From positions 1 to 64,000 of the forward strand of contig JAFMOC010000310.1 of assembly GCA_019802505.1 (NCBI GenBank): 64,000 nt of DNA, in the 5' to 3' direction. Of the stretch, positions 22,985-34,900 are shown one piece after another (position 1 is the stretch's first letter; every line of letters begins with the position of its first letter). The notes beneath the pieces are model-generated. The model was not told where the DNA came from and searched no databases. It saw nothing but the letters and a program-made list of their open reading frames with translations. The stretch comes from Corydoras sp. C115. Taxonomy: Eukaryota; Chordata; Actinopteri; Siluriformes; Callichthyidae. The translations under genes and the position numbers were made by a program.

Positions 22985-23870
22985 ATTAGAGAGAGAGGGA
23001 GAGAGAGAGAACCAAAGAGAGAGAGAGAGAGAGAGAGAGAATCAAAGAGAGAGAGTGAGCGAGAGAGAGAACCAAAGAGTGAGAGAGTGAGAGCGAGAGA
23101 GAATCAAAGGGAGAGTGTGAGAGAGAGAGAGAGATAACCAAAGGGAGAGAGAGAGAATGAGAGAGAGCGTGCACGAAAGAGAGAGAATCAAAGAGAGAGA
23201 GAGAGAGAATGACCGAGAGAGAGAGAGAGAGAGAATCAGAGAGAAAGCTAGATAGAGAGAGAGAATCAAAGAGAGAGAGTGAGCGAGAGAGAGAGAGAGA
23301 ACCAAAGAGAGAGAGAGAGAGAGTGAGAGCGAGAGAGAATCAAAGAGAGAGAGTGAGCGAGAGAGAGAGAGAACCAAAGAGAGAGAGAGAGAGAGTGAGC
23401 GAGAGAGAGAGAGAGAACCAAAGAGAGAGAGAGAGAGAGTGAGAGCGAGAGAGAATCAAAAAGAGAGAGTGAGAGAGAGAGAGAACCAAAGGGAGAGAGA
23501 GAGAATGAGAGAGAGAGAGAGAGAGAATCAAAGAGACATACTTTTATTTAAATATTTAAATATATATGTATATATTATACTATTTCATTGTATTTGTGTA
23601 CTATGTACTATGTACTGTAATTTTGTAAATTTGTAATTGTTTTTTTTTCTTTTTTTATATTTATTTTATATTTTTACTTTATTTTTATTTTATTTTTATT
23701 TTTGTAAACCAGCTTTGTGCAATACGAATGTATAATTTGTCATGCAAATAAAGCTTTTAAATTGAAATTGAATTGAGAGAATGACCGAGAGCAAGAGAGA
23801 GACAGAGAGAGAGAGAATCAGAGAGAAAGCTAGATAGAGAGAGAGAATCAAAGCGAGAGAGAGGTTTCTA
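22985..23870. repeat. (GA)n array with AATCAAAGAGAG interruptions
   Basis: Purine tract with regular AACCAAAGAGAG or AATCAAAGAGAG punctuations roughly every 40-60 bp, giving a composite repeat. It is interrupted at 23537-23775 by a LINE 3' end. Open frames are artefacts. Confidence 0.95.
23537..23775 (+). mobile_element. LINE 3' end inserted in (GA)n
   Basis: An AT-rich UTR of about 165 bp is followed by CCAGCTTTGTGCAATACG, CATGCAAATAAAGC (containing AATAAA) and ATTGAATTGA, then GA repeat resumes. It matches the 71-bp tail at 10607-10677 and is related to the LINE end at 2401. No coding part remains. Confidence 0.8.
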
Positions 23871-23924
23871 TTCTGACAGTTTTAAAGATAAAAGACGCAC
23901 CGAGTCCCACCCATCATCACACAC

Positions 23925-24312
23925 AATGCACTCCCATCCTCACCCCCCCCCACCCATCGTCCTCCACCGTGTACCCTCCACCCCGTTCCCTTCACCCTGC
24001 ACTCTCCACCCTGCACCCACTACCACATTCCCTCCAACCCTCACCCCCCACCCCTCATCCTCGACCCTGTTCCCTCCACCCGTCATCCTCCACACTTCAC
24101 CCCCACCCCTCATCCTCCAACCCTCACCCCCCACCCCTCATCCTCGACCCCTTACCCTCCACTGTGTACCCATCACCCTGTTCCCTCCACCCGTCATCCT
24201 CCACACTTCACCCCCACCCCTCATCCTCCAACCCTCACCCCCCACTCCTCATCCTCCACCCCCAACCCCCCATCCTCCCACCTTTCACGCTCCACCCCTC
24301 ACCCTCCTCCTA
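23925..24312. repeat. C-rich minisatellite (CACCCCTCATCCTCC)
   Basis: Imperfect 15-20-bp C-rich units. A composite block of about 115 bp (CACCCGTCATCCTCCACACT and following) recurs at about 24077 and 24190. The strand bias leaves open frames on both strands, all artefactual. Confidence 0.9.
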
Positions 24313-25369
24313 TCTGAAATACGATGATCCAACATCGACTTCAAGGTGAAGAAACTTATGAAAACATATATTTATAAACCTGTCGTGCTGAAGCGAATGT
24401 CGGGGGTGGGGGGGTGGAGGAAAGACAGCTGTTACTCCACCTGCTCACTACAATCATGAGAACTGCTGCTGGAGCCTATCCCAGCATCAAGGCAACATTC
24501 TGTCAACGCCAACAACTCACTCTTAGATGTCGAAGGGAGAAGGTTGGCTGAGAGAGGGAGAACATGCAAACTCGACCCGGCATGAGCGCTGGCTCTGTGA
24601 CCAGGTCCTGACCGTAGCATCCATTCACTTCTACATCTTCGGTCTCTGTTACAGTCCTCCTCCACCCAGACCCTTGTCTCCTGTACCCCCCCCCCCCCAT
24701 CTCTCATTTACCTCAGTGCGGTATCCATCACCACCTCTCATGCCATGTCACAGTGTTTACACACCCCCCCCCGTATAAATCACACTTTGTAATTTTCTTA
24801 ATGTGCATGCAAGGTGATGGTGGTTCCACCCACGGGGAACGCACTGGCATTGTTCCTGACTGATTACTTCACACTACACATGCACTCTTCCCATGTGCTT
24901 TAAAACACACGACCCCGGATGATGCTCTGTAGTAGATGTAATACTCTGCAGGCAGGCCGAAGCCGGCCCTCCTATAAATACCTTATAATGGCCCACATGT
25001 CCCGAAACACATCTGGTCCACATCCGTAAGTTCTTCTTACATCCTTTTGGGTGAGACGTGACCCTAATCCTATTTTAATATTTATAATAATAATAATAAT
25101 AATTATAATAGTAATAATAATAGCACCCTATTTTACACAAACACACACATGCATGTGGTCCAGATGAAAATTTAGTGACCTGGGCCAGAACCGGGCCGGA
25201 GAAATTCTGCTGTCTGGGCCCGTTTATGTCCCATGTGCTGTAGAATTATTACATCCACCCATTTTACTGCATCCACTAGACTATTATTCCACATACACTG
25301 CTAGTTTATCCATATATACAGTATATATATACAGTATATATATATATATATATATATCTATCTCCATGT

Positions 25370-25370
<1 letters not shown>
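24313..25370. other. Single-copy region with repeat scraps
   Basis: Holds a SINE-core scrap near 24553-24580 (GGGAGAACATGCAAACTCGA), poly-C near 24686-24698, and (TAA)n at 25085-25130. The section 24970-25215 has GGGCCAGAACCGGGCC, which resembles the repeat at 62855-63070. A short TATACAGTATATA segment precedes the (TA)n. No gene is recognised. Confidence 0.4.

Positions 25371-25432
<62 letters not shown>
25371..25432. repeat. (TA)n microsatellite
   Basis: About 30 TA units directly abutting a minus-strand V-SINE fragment. Confidence 0.98.
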
Positions 25433-25435
<3 letters not shown>

Positions 25436-25437
25436 AA

Positions 25438-25634
25438 GGCTCCAATCTATCACACACACAAACACACTCTATATTGGGCAATTTGGAGAATTCAATTGAC
25501 CTTGACCCATGTTTTTTGGACTGTGGGAGGAAACGGGAGAACCCGGAGGAAACCCATGCGGACACGGGGAGAACATAGAATCTCCACACAGATTGGGATT
25601 CGAACCGGGAATCCCTAGTGCTGAGAGGAGAAGA
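25438..25634 (-). mobile_element. V-SINE, head and core
   Basis: Plus-strand order is CAATCTATCACACAC, GGGCAATTTGGAGAATTC, GGACTGTGGGAGGAAACGGG, GGACACGGGGAGAACATAG, and the B-box region GATTCGAACCGGGAATCCC. The LINE-type tail is missing; that end abuts the (TA)n. Confidence 0.82.
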
Positions 25635-25771
25635 GGAGAAATGTCTACTATCTCCATCCATCCATTGTATCCATATGCTGTAGCCGTCCGTGTCCATCCC
25701 TCCTCCTACCTGGTGGTGTCCGATAAACCTTCAACCACCTTAAATAATAAATAATTAATCATTTCAGAGCC

Positions 25772-26031
25772 GGGTGTGATGGTGGCTTAGTGGTTCAGCA
25801 TGTTCTCCCAATCTGGGTGGAGTTTCCATGTTCTCCCTATGGGTTTCCTCCGGGTTCTCTGGTTTCCTCCCACAGTCCAAAAACATGGATTCAAGGTAAA
25901 TTGAATGTTTTAAATTGCCCCATATAGAGTGTGTTTGTGTGAGTGAGTGTGTGTCCAGTGATAGATTGGCGTCCTGTCCTGGGTGTATCTGCCCAGCGCC
26001 CGAAATGACCCTAGTAGTAGAATGAATGAAC
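25772..26031 (+). mobile_element. V-SINE with B-box deletion and 9-bp TSD
   Basis: The A-box region GGTGGCTTAGTGGTTCAGCA joins directly to CCCAATCTGGGTGGAG, so about 30 bp containing the B box is missing. The core, a TG tract, the CTGTCCTGGGTGTATCTG tail and a GAATGAATGAA end are present. A perfect 9-bp target duplication TTCAGAGCC lies at 25763-25771 and 26032-26040. It is inverted relative to the copy at 25438-25634. Confidence 0.85.
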
Positions 26032-26040
26032 TTCAGAGCC

Positions 26041-26092
26041 TCATTCTGATCTTGACGTTAATTAGTCCAGCAGGCGGAGTGTCGCGCGCGCA

Positions 26093-26133
<41 letters not shown>

Positions 26134-26609
26134 ACTCCGAGGCTGCTGTGTAAACGTGGATTTGGTACGAGGCTTCAGTCAAGTTTGCAGACTCGGATCA
26201 TTCATCCCTCATTATTGGAAAGTCCTTTGCTGTATTTGTTCAGCTGCGCCACCACGTGCCCATTCAGGCGGACGATCGAATTCGCCATTGCATCAGACCC
26301 GCCTGCCCGCTGTTAGCTCGGACGCCCGTGTCTTGTCAGTGGGGCGATCAGGAGAATCAGACCGGCGTGATTTACTCGGGTCCGCGGTGGCCGCGGGCTC
26401 TGGCGCCCCATCACGCTCTCTTTTCTCTCGTTTGGCGGCGTGATGGACGACGGGCAGATCGCTCATTTCTTAGCGCGTGCCGAGGGCCCATCAATCAACC
26501 GTCCACAGGCTCCGCCCTCCCGGCCGCAGCATAAGCTCCCCTTCATCCCGACGGCGGCGGATCGTAAATCAGTGGCCGCCGTGTCCCGTCTCTATACTTT
26601 CTTTTCTCG
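26041..26609. other. CpG-rich single-copy block with (TG)n
   Basis: (TG)n lies at 26095-26130. Downstream to 26600 CpG is dense and no repeat is visible. Open frames up to 133 codons have no recognised domain. A CpG island or regulatory element is possible. Confidence 0.4.
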
Positions 26610-26614
26610 TTCTG

Positions 26615-26645
<31 letters not shown>

Positions 26646-26720
26646 GCTCTCTCTCTCTGTCTTTCTCTCACTTGCTCGCTCGCTCTCTCGGTCCATCCCT
26701 CTTTATCTCTCTCTCCTGCA
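26610..26720. repeat. (TC)n-rich tract
   Basis: Interrupted CTCTCT repeat with CGCT and TTTCTC variants. Confidence 0.92.
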
Positions 26721-27054
26721 CTCACACAGGTTGACAGGTCAGGCTAATATATCAGAGATCCGCCGTCCACGTAGGTGTGTTATTTACGATTGGAACCCCG
26801 ACACTGACAGCAGGACAGACGAAGAGATCAGAGAGCTGTAGTGCCCGATGGAACCAGAACCCAACGGTGCGATCTGATTATCAACCGTCGTTAACTGATC
26901 AGAACGTCCTCGTCCTCGCGCCACCAGAAAACATCCTGACCGGGTGTCTGACAGCGATGGTACGACTCTCACGGCGTGCCCTGACCCTGACAAGGCTTGG
27001 AGCGGTCTACCAATTGACAGTCAGGAAACTCATGTCAGTTGTAATTTCTGGATT
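26721..27054. other. Spacer with first copy of a CAGATGGTACGAC motif
   Basis: The motif GCGATGGTACGACTCTCACG with following TGCCCTGACC at about 26952 recurs in variant form near 27235 and 27335. It may be part of a SINE 3' region. No gene is seen. Confidence 0.4.
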
Positions 27055-27250
27055 AACTCAGCTCTGTGGTTCGGGTGTTGGGCTATCAATCTCAAGGTTG
27101 TGGGTTCAAATCCAAGGTTTCCTAAGTTACCAATGTGGGTCCTTGAGCAAGACCCTTAACCCCCATTGCTCCAGGGGGCGCTGTGGTTAACTCCTGAGTC
27201 CGAACGTGCTGCCAAAACGCCCGAAGCGTCTGCCAGCAGATGGTACGAAC
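27055..27250 (+). mobile_element. tRNA-derived SINE (second family)
   Basis: A-box-like GCTCTGTGGTTCGGGTG at about 27060, B box GGTTCAAATCC near 27103-27113, then CCTTGAGCAAGACCCTTAAC and CATTGCTCCAGGGGGCGCTG. It ends near GAAGCGTCTGCCAGCAGATG. The CCTTGAGCAAG...TGCTCCAGGGG block is a known hallmark of widespread fish SINEs. Distinct from the V-SINEs. Confidence 0.75.
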
Positions 27251-27566
27251 CTCAGCGTGCCGTGATCCGGATGTGATGGGGTCAGTCCGGGTTACCAGTT
27301 AACCTTGGTAACTGGGCTGTCAAAACGCCGCTGACAGCAGATGGTATGACCCTCATGGTGCACCTGGATCCAGACATGGTGGGGTCAGTCCGGGGTTTAC
27401 ACCCGGGAAGACGAGAGAAGGGACGAGCCGACGTCCGCAGGAGGAAAGGGCCCGGTGTGATTGACCATTTAACCTTCAGGAAACTTATGTTGGTTTTAAT
27501 TACTGGCTTAAATTTTTTATGGTCTTTAAAAATATCTTTAGAAAAAGCTGAAATAGGCTTAAATAT

Positions 27567-27795
27567 GGGGCGTGGTAGCTTAGTGTTTAGGGTGTTAGGG
27601 TTGGTAACCATTGGTAAGGGCTTGGTAGCTCAGTGTTTAGGGTGTTAGGGTTGGTAACCATTGGTAAGGGTGTGGTAGCTCAGAGGTTAGGGTGTTGAGG
27701 TTGGTAACCATTGGTAAGGGCGTGGTAGCTCGGTGGTTAGGGTGTTGGGGTTGGTAACCATTGGTAAGGGTGTTGTAGCTCAGTGGTTATGGTGT
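27567..27795 (+). repeat. 50-bp tandem repeat resembling a Pol III A box
   Basis: GGTAGCT occurs at 27574, 27624 and 27674, then 27724, and as TGTAGCT near 27774, an exact 50-bp period over four full copies and a partial fifth. Each unit has GGTAGCTCAGTGGTTAGGGT, which fits a tRNA A box, plus GGTTGGTAACC, which is a degenerate B box (9 of 11) about 20 bp downstream, closer than in a real tRNA. It may be amplified from a SINE head. Confidence 0.9.
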
Positions 27796-28904
27796 GACAT
27801 GGATCTGACAGTAAGACCAACAGGGCTCACTTGAGACTGAGGGGCAGTGTCCTTCGTGCCCCCCCACCGTGTTGATCTGTTCCGAGTCAAAAACACGAAC
27901 CTTACACAAACGGAAAAACAACCTCGCGCTGATTTCCAAAAGCTGGGATCATCAGGAGCGTAAACGTCCCGCGAGCGGCATCCTGATTGAACGTCTTCAG
28001 AATCAGGCGCCCCGTTTCAGCTCCGCCATCAGTTTCACATTGAGTCTGGGCATCGTGACGCCGTGACGCCAACTCTCGACTCCGCGTCTGAAATGAAGGA
28101 AGCCTCGAGGGTGTAATCACGCCGCCGCTCACCTGCAACGAGGTAGCGAGCGGATTAAACCACGTTAATTGCCGCCGCCGCCACCCGCGGAGTTCTGCGA
28201 GCGTCTCGGGCCCCGTCACGGTGGCGTTCGGTTAGCATCCCGGGCCTTTCTGACGCGGCCCGGCGCAGCTGCTCGGGTTTTTTTTTTTTTTTTTTTTTCC
28301 GCCCCCTTCCGTTTGTTACCGCATCCTGTTGACATGCGAGCAAGCGTCAGGGATGTCGGGGTGAGTAGCGCGGCGGTGGGAGGAACTCGTCGGGAACTTT
28401 GTGAAAGGCTTGCATCCTGATCGATACGTACGGATGCATTCTGGGTACACACAGCTGCCGGCATTCAGCGCTCCCACAATGGCTTGTCGTGAAAAGGCGA
28501 AGGTTACGTAACATACGTTTCACTGACTGAATATCGTCTTACACCCCCCTCCCCCAACCCCCCACTCGTACCCCGCCTGCCAGCGCACACGTTCTTCTTT
28601 CTGCAGTAAAAGGACCTTGAGAACGTGAAGGTGCAGAGTTACAACCGCAGGTTCGAAAGGAACGATGGAGTCCAAATCCAATAACTCTGAGCGAGTCGAT
28701 CTGTCGTTCTTTATGTTCCATGTGGTCTTCAGTTCTCTCTTTTCTCGGGTTGTGGACGTCAGCAGAGTTTAAGATTTCGCTGCTTGTTGTCCCGATTCCT
28801 GTTCAAACTGAGGGTTGGGTTTAAATATCGGAAATTTCAGGCAAATAAAGCTGCCAGTGGGGCCCCGTGAGCTGGAGCCCCTCAGTGGGAGCTCTTTGGT
28901 GTGA
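27796..28904. other. Single-copy, CpG-bearing block
   Basis: Contains poly-T at 28279-28299, CCGCCGCCGCCACC near 28171-28186 and C-runs near 28540-28565. CpG-rich sequence at 28050-28400 lacks recognisable codon structure. No gene is assigned. Confidence 0.4.
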
Positions 28905-29515
28905 GCATGGCTGACCCAGTGCTCCGACCCTTGTCTTCTGACCATGTGTTCTGGTACTGTCCCCTGACGCCATACTCTGACCCTGTGTTCTGACTCTGTC
29001 TCCTCACTCTGTACTTTGACCCTGTCCCTTAACACTTTGCCCTGACCCTGTGCTCTGAACCTGTGTTCTAACCCTGTCTCCTCTGACCCTGTGCTCTGAC
29101 CCCATGCTCTGACTCTGTGCTCTGGTCCTGTTCCCTGACTCCTGACCCCTCACCCCTGACCCTGTCTCTTTACTTTGAACTTTGACCCTGTCCCCTAACA
29201 CTCTGCCCTGACCCTGTGCTGTGACCCTGTGCTCTAACCCTGTCTCCTGAATTTGTCCCCTCTGTCAGTGTGCTCTGACCCTGTGCTCTGACCGTGTGTT
29301 CTAACCCTGTGTCCTGACTCTGTCTCCTCTGACCCTGTGCTCTGACCCCATGCTCTGATGTGTGTTCTGACACTGTCTCCTGACTTTGTCCCCTAACCCC
29401 AAGCTCTCACTCTGTGCTCTGACCCTGTCCCCTGACCCTGTTCCCTGGCCTTGTCCCTTGACTCTGTGCTCTGACCCTGTTCCTGGACCCCATCCCTTGA
29501 CCCCGTCGCCTGACT
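28905..29515. repeat. CTGACCCTGTGCT minisatellite
   Basis: Degenerate 13-bp and related units. It begins with CATGGCTGACCCAGTGCT, which resembles a conserved part of fish tRNA-SINEs, so it may have grown from one. The array decays after about 29450. Confidence 0.88.
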
Positions 29516-30541
29516 TATTTACACATTAAATTAAGTTTAATAAAATCTTGATGCTCGTCCCCATCCAGTCCAGTTCTCTGGCATCTTGAAGAGTTCATCC
29601 TTCCCCTGAGCACTGCGAGTTTGCTGAAGGACAGGAGGTCAAAGCTAGAAATCTCAGTAGGGTCAGTGGTTTAGAGTCCCTCGTTGGGTTTAAGGCTTCA
29701 GGGTCAGAGGTCAGCATCTGGCTGTTTGGTAAATCTCTATAAAGAGAACGTTCTGCTAAATATCACAAGCAAGAAACTTGTTTGGATTAAATCCCGAGCA
29801 GGTTGGACTCATTACCCTGTCTTCAAATCAGTTAAAGAGGACACGTCTGAACGTTCCAGCGTTACGTCATGCAGGCAGCCTCCATCCATCTTCAAGCATG
29901 TTGATCCATCGAGCTGCCCGAGGCACTCACGGCACCCCTGATTAAAACCCAAAGATGTAACCGACACCAACACCTCATTCACTTAGAAGGGCTTCATATG
30001 CACCCCTCACTCACCCTCAGTCACTCGAACCCTCATTCATCACTCGGATCACCTTCCACAGCGTGGTACGACCCGCGGTACAACCCCAACAAATTGATGC
30101 TATGATATCTGGCAGGTCGGACAAACCGCATGCCTCGGCTTCAAGGTTCGGCGTGTAATTCGAACCCCCCACCCCCTCGCCACTTGAGCTGGATAAACAC
30201 CCGGCCCCGTTTTGGCCGAGGGGGAGGTGTATTAGCCCTGATTAGAGGCGCGTATTGAGAATGTTTTGCTGGCAGAGTGTCCTTAATTAGATCTGGCGTG
30301 GGGCCCGGGCGAAAGGTTAGCGAGAGTGAGGTCTGGGTGTTGTTTTAAGCAGCTCAACCTGAAGAGGCATTGACGGGCGTGACCCCCGGGCCAATCAGAG
30401 CCCCAGATGTGTTGACATTTCGGTTGAAGTTAGGAGAAAGAGACGGGAAATGAAAGGAAAACGCGCCGAAACCGAACACCTCAAGAACGGCATTTTATAT
30501 TTTATAGCTCTTAAAAATTTCAGAATATGGGACGGAACTTA
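29516..30541. other. Single-copy block, possible conserved elements
   Basis: The stretch 30220-30330 (TTAGCCCTGATTAGAGGCGC, CCTTAATTAGATCTGGCG) carries homeodomain-type cores. No gene or known repeat is otherwise seen. Confidence 0.4.
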
Positions 30542-30875
30542 AGGGCAGCATGATGGCCTGGTGGTTAGCATGTTGGACCAGCAGTGGATCTGCAGCAGAA
30601 CATCAGTGGATCTGCAGTGAACAATCAGTGGACCTGCAGTGGGCCATTAAGTGGACCAACACCATACCTGCAGTGGCCCAGCAGTGTACTGGTAGAGAAC
30701 CTGCAGTGGACCATCAGTGGATATGCAGTGGACCTGAAGTGGACCATCAATAGACCATTGTTGGAACATCTGTGGACCATTAGTGGACCAACACCGTACC
30801 TAGAGTGGTCCATCAATAGACCATTGTTGGAACATTTGTGGACCAACACTTCCATTGGACCTGCAGCAGAAAGTG
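30542..30875. repeat. SINE head followed by outlying 11-bp satellite
   Basis: GGGCAGCATGATGGCCTGGT and GGTTAGCATGTTGG (30542-30575) look like a SINE tRNA head. It runs straight into degenerate CAGTGGATCTGCAG and AGTGGACCAAC units related to the large array at 31903-37180. This is an outlier of that satellite. Confidence 0.75.
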
Positions 30876-31902
30876 GTTGCCTAAAGGTTAAGAGAATGAA
30901 TGAATGAATGAAGTGTTGGCTAGTAACCTGAACGCAGACCCTCACACTGTCATTCTAAACCTCAGTACCGCAGCCGGGTCGTGACCCGGGGTCCGGTCTC
31001 CGTCTGTTCCCCTTTCAGGAGCTGCTGTTGGAAACAGAACCGTACCGCGAGCTGCGAGTGGCGCTGTTCAGACCCTATGTTCCGTCTTTAAATCAGACAT
31101 TCCAGAGTGCTGGGGTAAATAACTCTGACTGGTCAGAGTGTAAAGAAATAGAACCATATGAAGAGCTGGGTCCCTGCGACGCCGCAGTCATGACCCTGTC
31201 AGCCGGGCAGCTCGGTGCCAAATGCAAATGCAATTACAGCGGCTTCATCTCCACAAAGAGCCCGAGCGGGCGAGCGAGAGAGTGAGAGACAAAAACCAGA
31301 GCGAGGGAGGCTGCCCTGACCTGCGGCGGATCCTCATCGTCTCTTTGTGAGGCTCGGGAGAAGAATACAAATGTTACTACATTAACCCCCGCCCGCAAGA
31401 GGCGTCGGAAGAAAGCGCGAGAAGAAAGTGAGGGAGAACGAGGGTGAAACGGCTTGTCTTTGTAGTAAATCATATCGCCAATGAATGCTAATTTGGTGGA
31501 GGTGATAGAAGTGGTAATTGTTCTTTTCAGCTGGGGGGCGCCGCCGCTTTCTGCTGGGTGCCTTTGATGGACTGTGGTGTCAGCGTTGCATTGTGGGAGC
31601 CAAATAACCCTCGCAGTACTCGGTCTGCGCCACGGCGGGCGGGTGTGTACGAGGGTACGAGTGTGTGTTGCGCGGCACCTGTAGAAGACGCGCCGATAAT
31701 TAGATTCATACATCAAATGTTCTCCACCTTCTCTCTTTAGCGCAGTTCTGCCGAAAAACATGACGCTCGGCGGCGGCGGATGAAAGCGCCGGTTTTAGCG
31801 TTCCGTCATGAAAAGTCTTTTTGAAGGTTCTGGATTTGAAAGCCGTCTGAACTCTGAACCTGATCCTGTGGGGGGAGTTTTTCAGAACCGGCTGGATGGC
31901 TG
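30876..31902. other. Single-copy block, candidate regulatory/exonic
   Basis: No repeat is visible from about 30930 to 31900. The stretch 31190-31260 has an octamer ATGCAAAT at 31222-31229 within CAAATGCAAATGCAATTACA. A candidate exon lies at 31019-31114. The texture is consistent with conserved non-coding DNA but conservation cannot be tested here. Confidence 0.4.
31019..31114 (+). other. Candidate internal exon, 32 codons
   Basis: A strong pyrimidine tract ending CCCCTTTCAG precedes 31019, and GGG|GTAAAT follows at 31115. The frame between is open, phase 0 at both ends, 96 bp, beginning ELLLETEPYRELRVALF. I do not recognise the protein. The frame also continues past the donor, so openness alone is weak evidence. 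Confidence 0.13.
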
Positions 31903-34900
31903 CCAGACCTGGACCTGCAGTGGACCAACAGAGAACCTGCAGTGAACCTGAAGTGGACCTGCAGTTAACCTGAAGTGGACCAACAGAGGACCAGAAGTGG
32001 ACCTGCAGTGAACCTGAAGTGGACCTGCAGAGGACCAGAAGTGGACCTGCAGTGAACCTGAAGTGGACCTGCAGAGGACCAGAAGTGGACCTGCAGTGAA
32101 CCTGAAGTGGACCTGCAGAGGACCAGAAGTGGACCTGCACTGAACCTGAAGTGGATCTGCAGAGGACAAGAAGTGGATCTGCAGTGGACAAACAGAGGAC
32201 CAGAAGTGGACCTGCAGTGAACCTGCAGTGAACCTGAAGTGGACCTGCAGTGAACCTGAAGTGGATCTGCAGAGGACCAGAAGTGGACCTGCAGTGAACC
32301 AGAAGTGGATCTGCAGAATACCAGAAGTGGACCTGCAGTGGACCAACAGAGGACCAGAAGTTGATCTGCAGAGGACCAGAAGTGGACCAGAAGTGAACCT
32401 GAATTGGATCTGCAGAGGACAAGAAGTGGATCTGCAGTGGACCAACAGAGGACCAGAAGTGAACCTGAAGTGGACCTGCAGAGGACCAACAGAAGACCAG
32501 ACGTGAACCTGAAGTGGACCTGCAGAGGACCAGAAGTGGACCTGAAGTGAACCTGAAGTGGATCTGCAGAGGACAAGAAGTGGAGCTGCAGTGGACCAAC
32601 AGAGGACCAGAAGTGGACCTGCAGTGAACCTGAAGTGGACCAACAGAGGACCAGAAGTGGACCTGCAGTGGACCAACAGAGGACCAGAAGTGGACCTGCA
32701 GTGGACCAACAGAGGACCAGAAGTGGACCTGCAGTGAACCTGAAGTGGATCTGCAGAGGATCAGAAGTGGACCTGCAGTGAACCTGAAGTGGATCTGCAG
32801 AGGATCAGAAGTGGACCTGCAGTGAACCTGAAGTGGATCTGCAGAGGACCAGAAGTGGACCAGAAGTGAACCTGAAGTGGTTCTGCAGAGGACAAGAAGT
32901 GGATCTGCAGTGGACCAACAGAGGACCTACAGAGGACCAGAAGTGGACCTGCAGAGGACCTGAAGTGGATCTGCAGAGGACCAGAAGTGGACCTGAAGTG
33001 AACCTGAAGTGGATCTGCAGAGGACAAGAAGTGGAACTGCAGTGGACCAACAGAGGACCAGAAGTGGACCTGCAGTGAACCTGAAGTGGACCAACAGAGG
33101 ACCAGAAGTGGACCTGCAGTGAACCTGAAGTGGATCTTCAGAGGACCAGAAGTGGACCTGCAGTGAACCTGAAGTGGACCTGCAGTGAACCTGAAGTGGA
33201 TCTGCAGAGGACAAGAAGTGGATCTGCAGTGGACCAACAGAGGACCAGAAGTGAACCTGAAGTGGACCTGCAGAGGACCAGAAGTGGACCTGAAGTGGAT
33301 CTGCAGAGGACAAGAAGTGGAGTTGCAGTGGACCAACAGCGGACCAGAAGTGGACCTGCAGTGAATCTGAAGTGGACCAACAAAGGACCAGAAGTGGACC
33401 TGCAGTGGACCAACAGAGGACCAGAAGTGGATCTGCGGTGGACCAATAGAGGACCAGAAATGGATCTGCAGTGGACCAACTGTGGACTAGAAGTGGATCT
33501 TAAGTGGACCTGTAGTGGACTAGAAGTAGACTAGAAGTGGACCAGCATAGGATCTTCAGTGAACCAGAAGTGGACCAAGAGTTAACCAGCAGTGGATCTA
33601 CAATGGACCAGTCGTGGACTATCAGACCTCCACCTCATCCCACACCACTGGGATAAGCCTGAATGGAGGCTGAAAGCCTGGCCATTCAACAGAGGACCAG
33701 AGGTGGACCTGCAGTGGACCTGCAGTGGACCAACAGAGGACCAGATGTGGACCTGCAGTGGACCTGAAGTGGATCTGCAGAGGATCAGAAGTGGACCTGC
33801 AGTGAACCTGAAGTGGATCTGCAGAGGACCAGAAGTGGACCAGAAGTGAACCTGAAGTGGATCTGCAGAGGACAAGAAGTGGATCTGCAGTGGACCTGCA
33901 GAGGACCAGAAGTGGACCTGAAGTGAACCTGAAGTGGATCTGCAGAGGACAAGAAGTGGAACTGCAGTGGACCAACAGAGGACCAGAAGTGGACCTGCAG
34001 TGAACCTGAAGTGGATCTGCAGAGGACCAGAAGTGGATCTGCAGTGAACCTGAAGTGGATCTGCAGAGGACAAGAAGTGGATCTGCAGTGGACCAACAGA
34101 GGACCAGAAGTGAACCTGAAGTGGATCTGCAGAGGACAAGAAGTGGAGTTGCAGTGGACCAACAGCGGATCAGAAGTGGACCTGCAGTGAACCTGAAGTG
34201 GATCTGCAGAGGACCAGAAGTGGACCAGAAGTGAACCTGAAGTGGATCTGCAGAGGACAAGAAGTGGATCTGCAGTGGACCTGCAGAGGACCAGAAGTGG
34301 ACCTGAAGTGAACCTGAAGTGGATCTGCAGAGGACAAGAAGTGGAACTGCAGTGGACCAACAGAGGACCAGAAGTGGACCTGCAGTGAACCTGAAGTGGA
34401 TCTGCAGAGGACCAGAAGTGGATCTGCAGTGAACCTGAAGTGGATCTGCAGAGGACAAGAAGTGGATCTGCAGTGGACCAACAGAGGACCAGAAGTGAAC
34501 CTGAAGTGGATCTGCAGAGGACAAGAAGTGGAGTTGCAGTGGACCAACAGCGGACCAGAAGTGGACCTGCAGTGAATCTGAAGTGGACCAACAAAGGACC
34601 AGAAGTGGACCTGCAGTGGATCAACAGCGGACCAGAAGTGGATCTGCGGTGGACCAATAGAGGACCAGAAATGGATCTGCAGTGGACCAACTGTGGACTA
34701 GAAGTGGATCTTAAGTGGACCTGTAGTGGACTAGAAGTAGACTAGAAGTGGACCAGCATAAGATCTTCAGTGAACCAGAAGTGGACCAAGAGTTAACCAG
34801 CAGTGGATCTACAATGGACCAGTCGTGGACTATCAGTGGTCAAGAAGTGGACCAATAGTGGACCTCCACCTCATCCCACACCACTGGGATAAGCCTGAAT

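Noticed and set aside
27567..27795. Tandem tRNA gene cluster
   Set aside because: Units are only 50 bp with A and B boxes too close, so they cannot fold as tRNAs.
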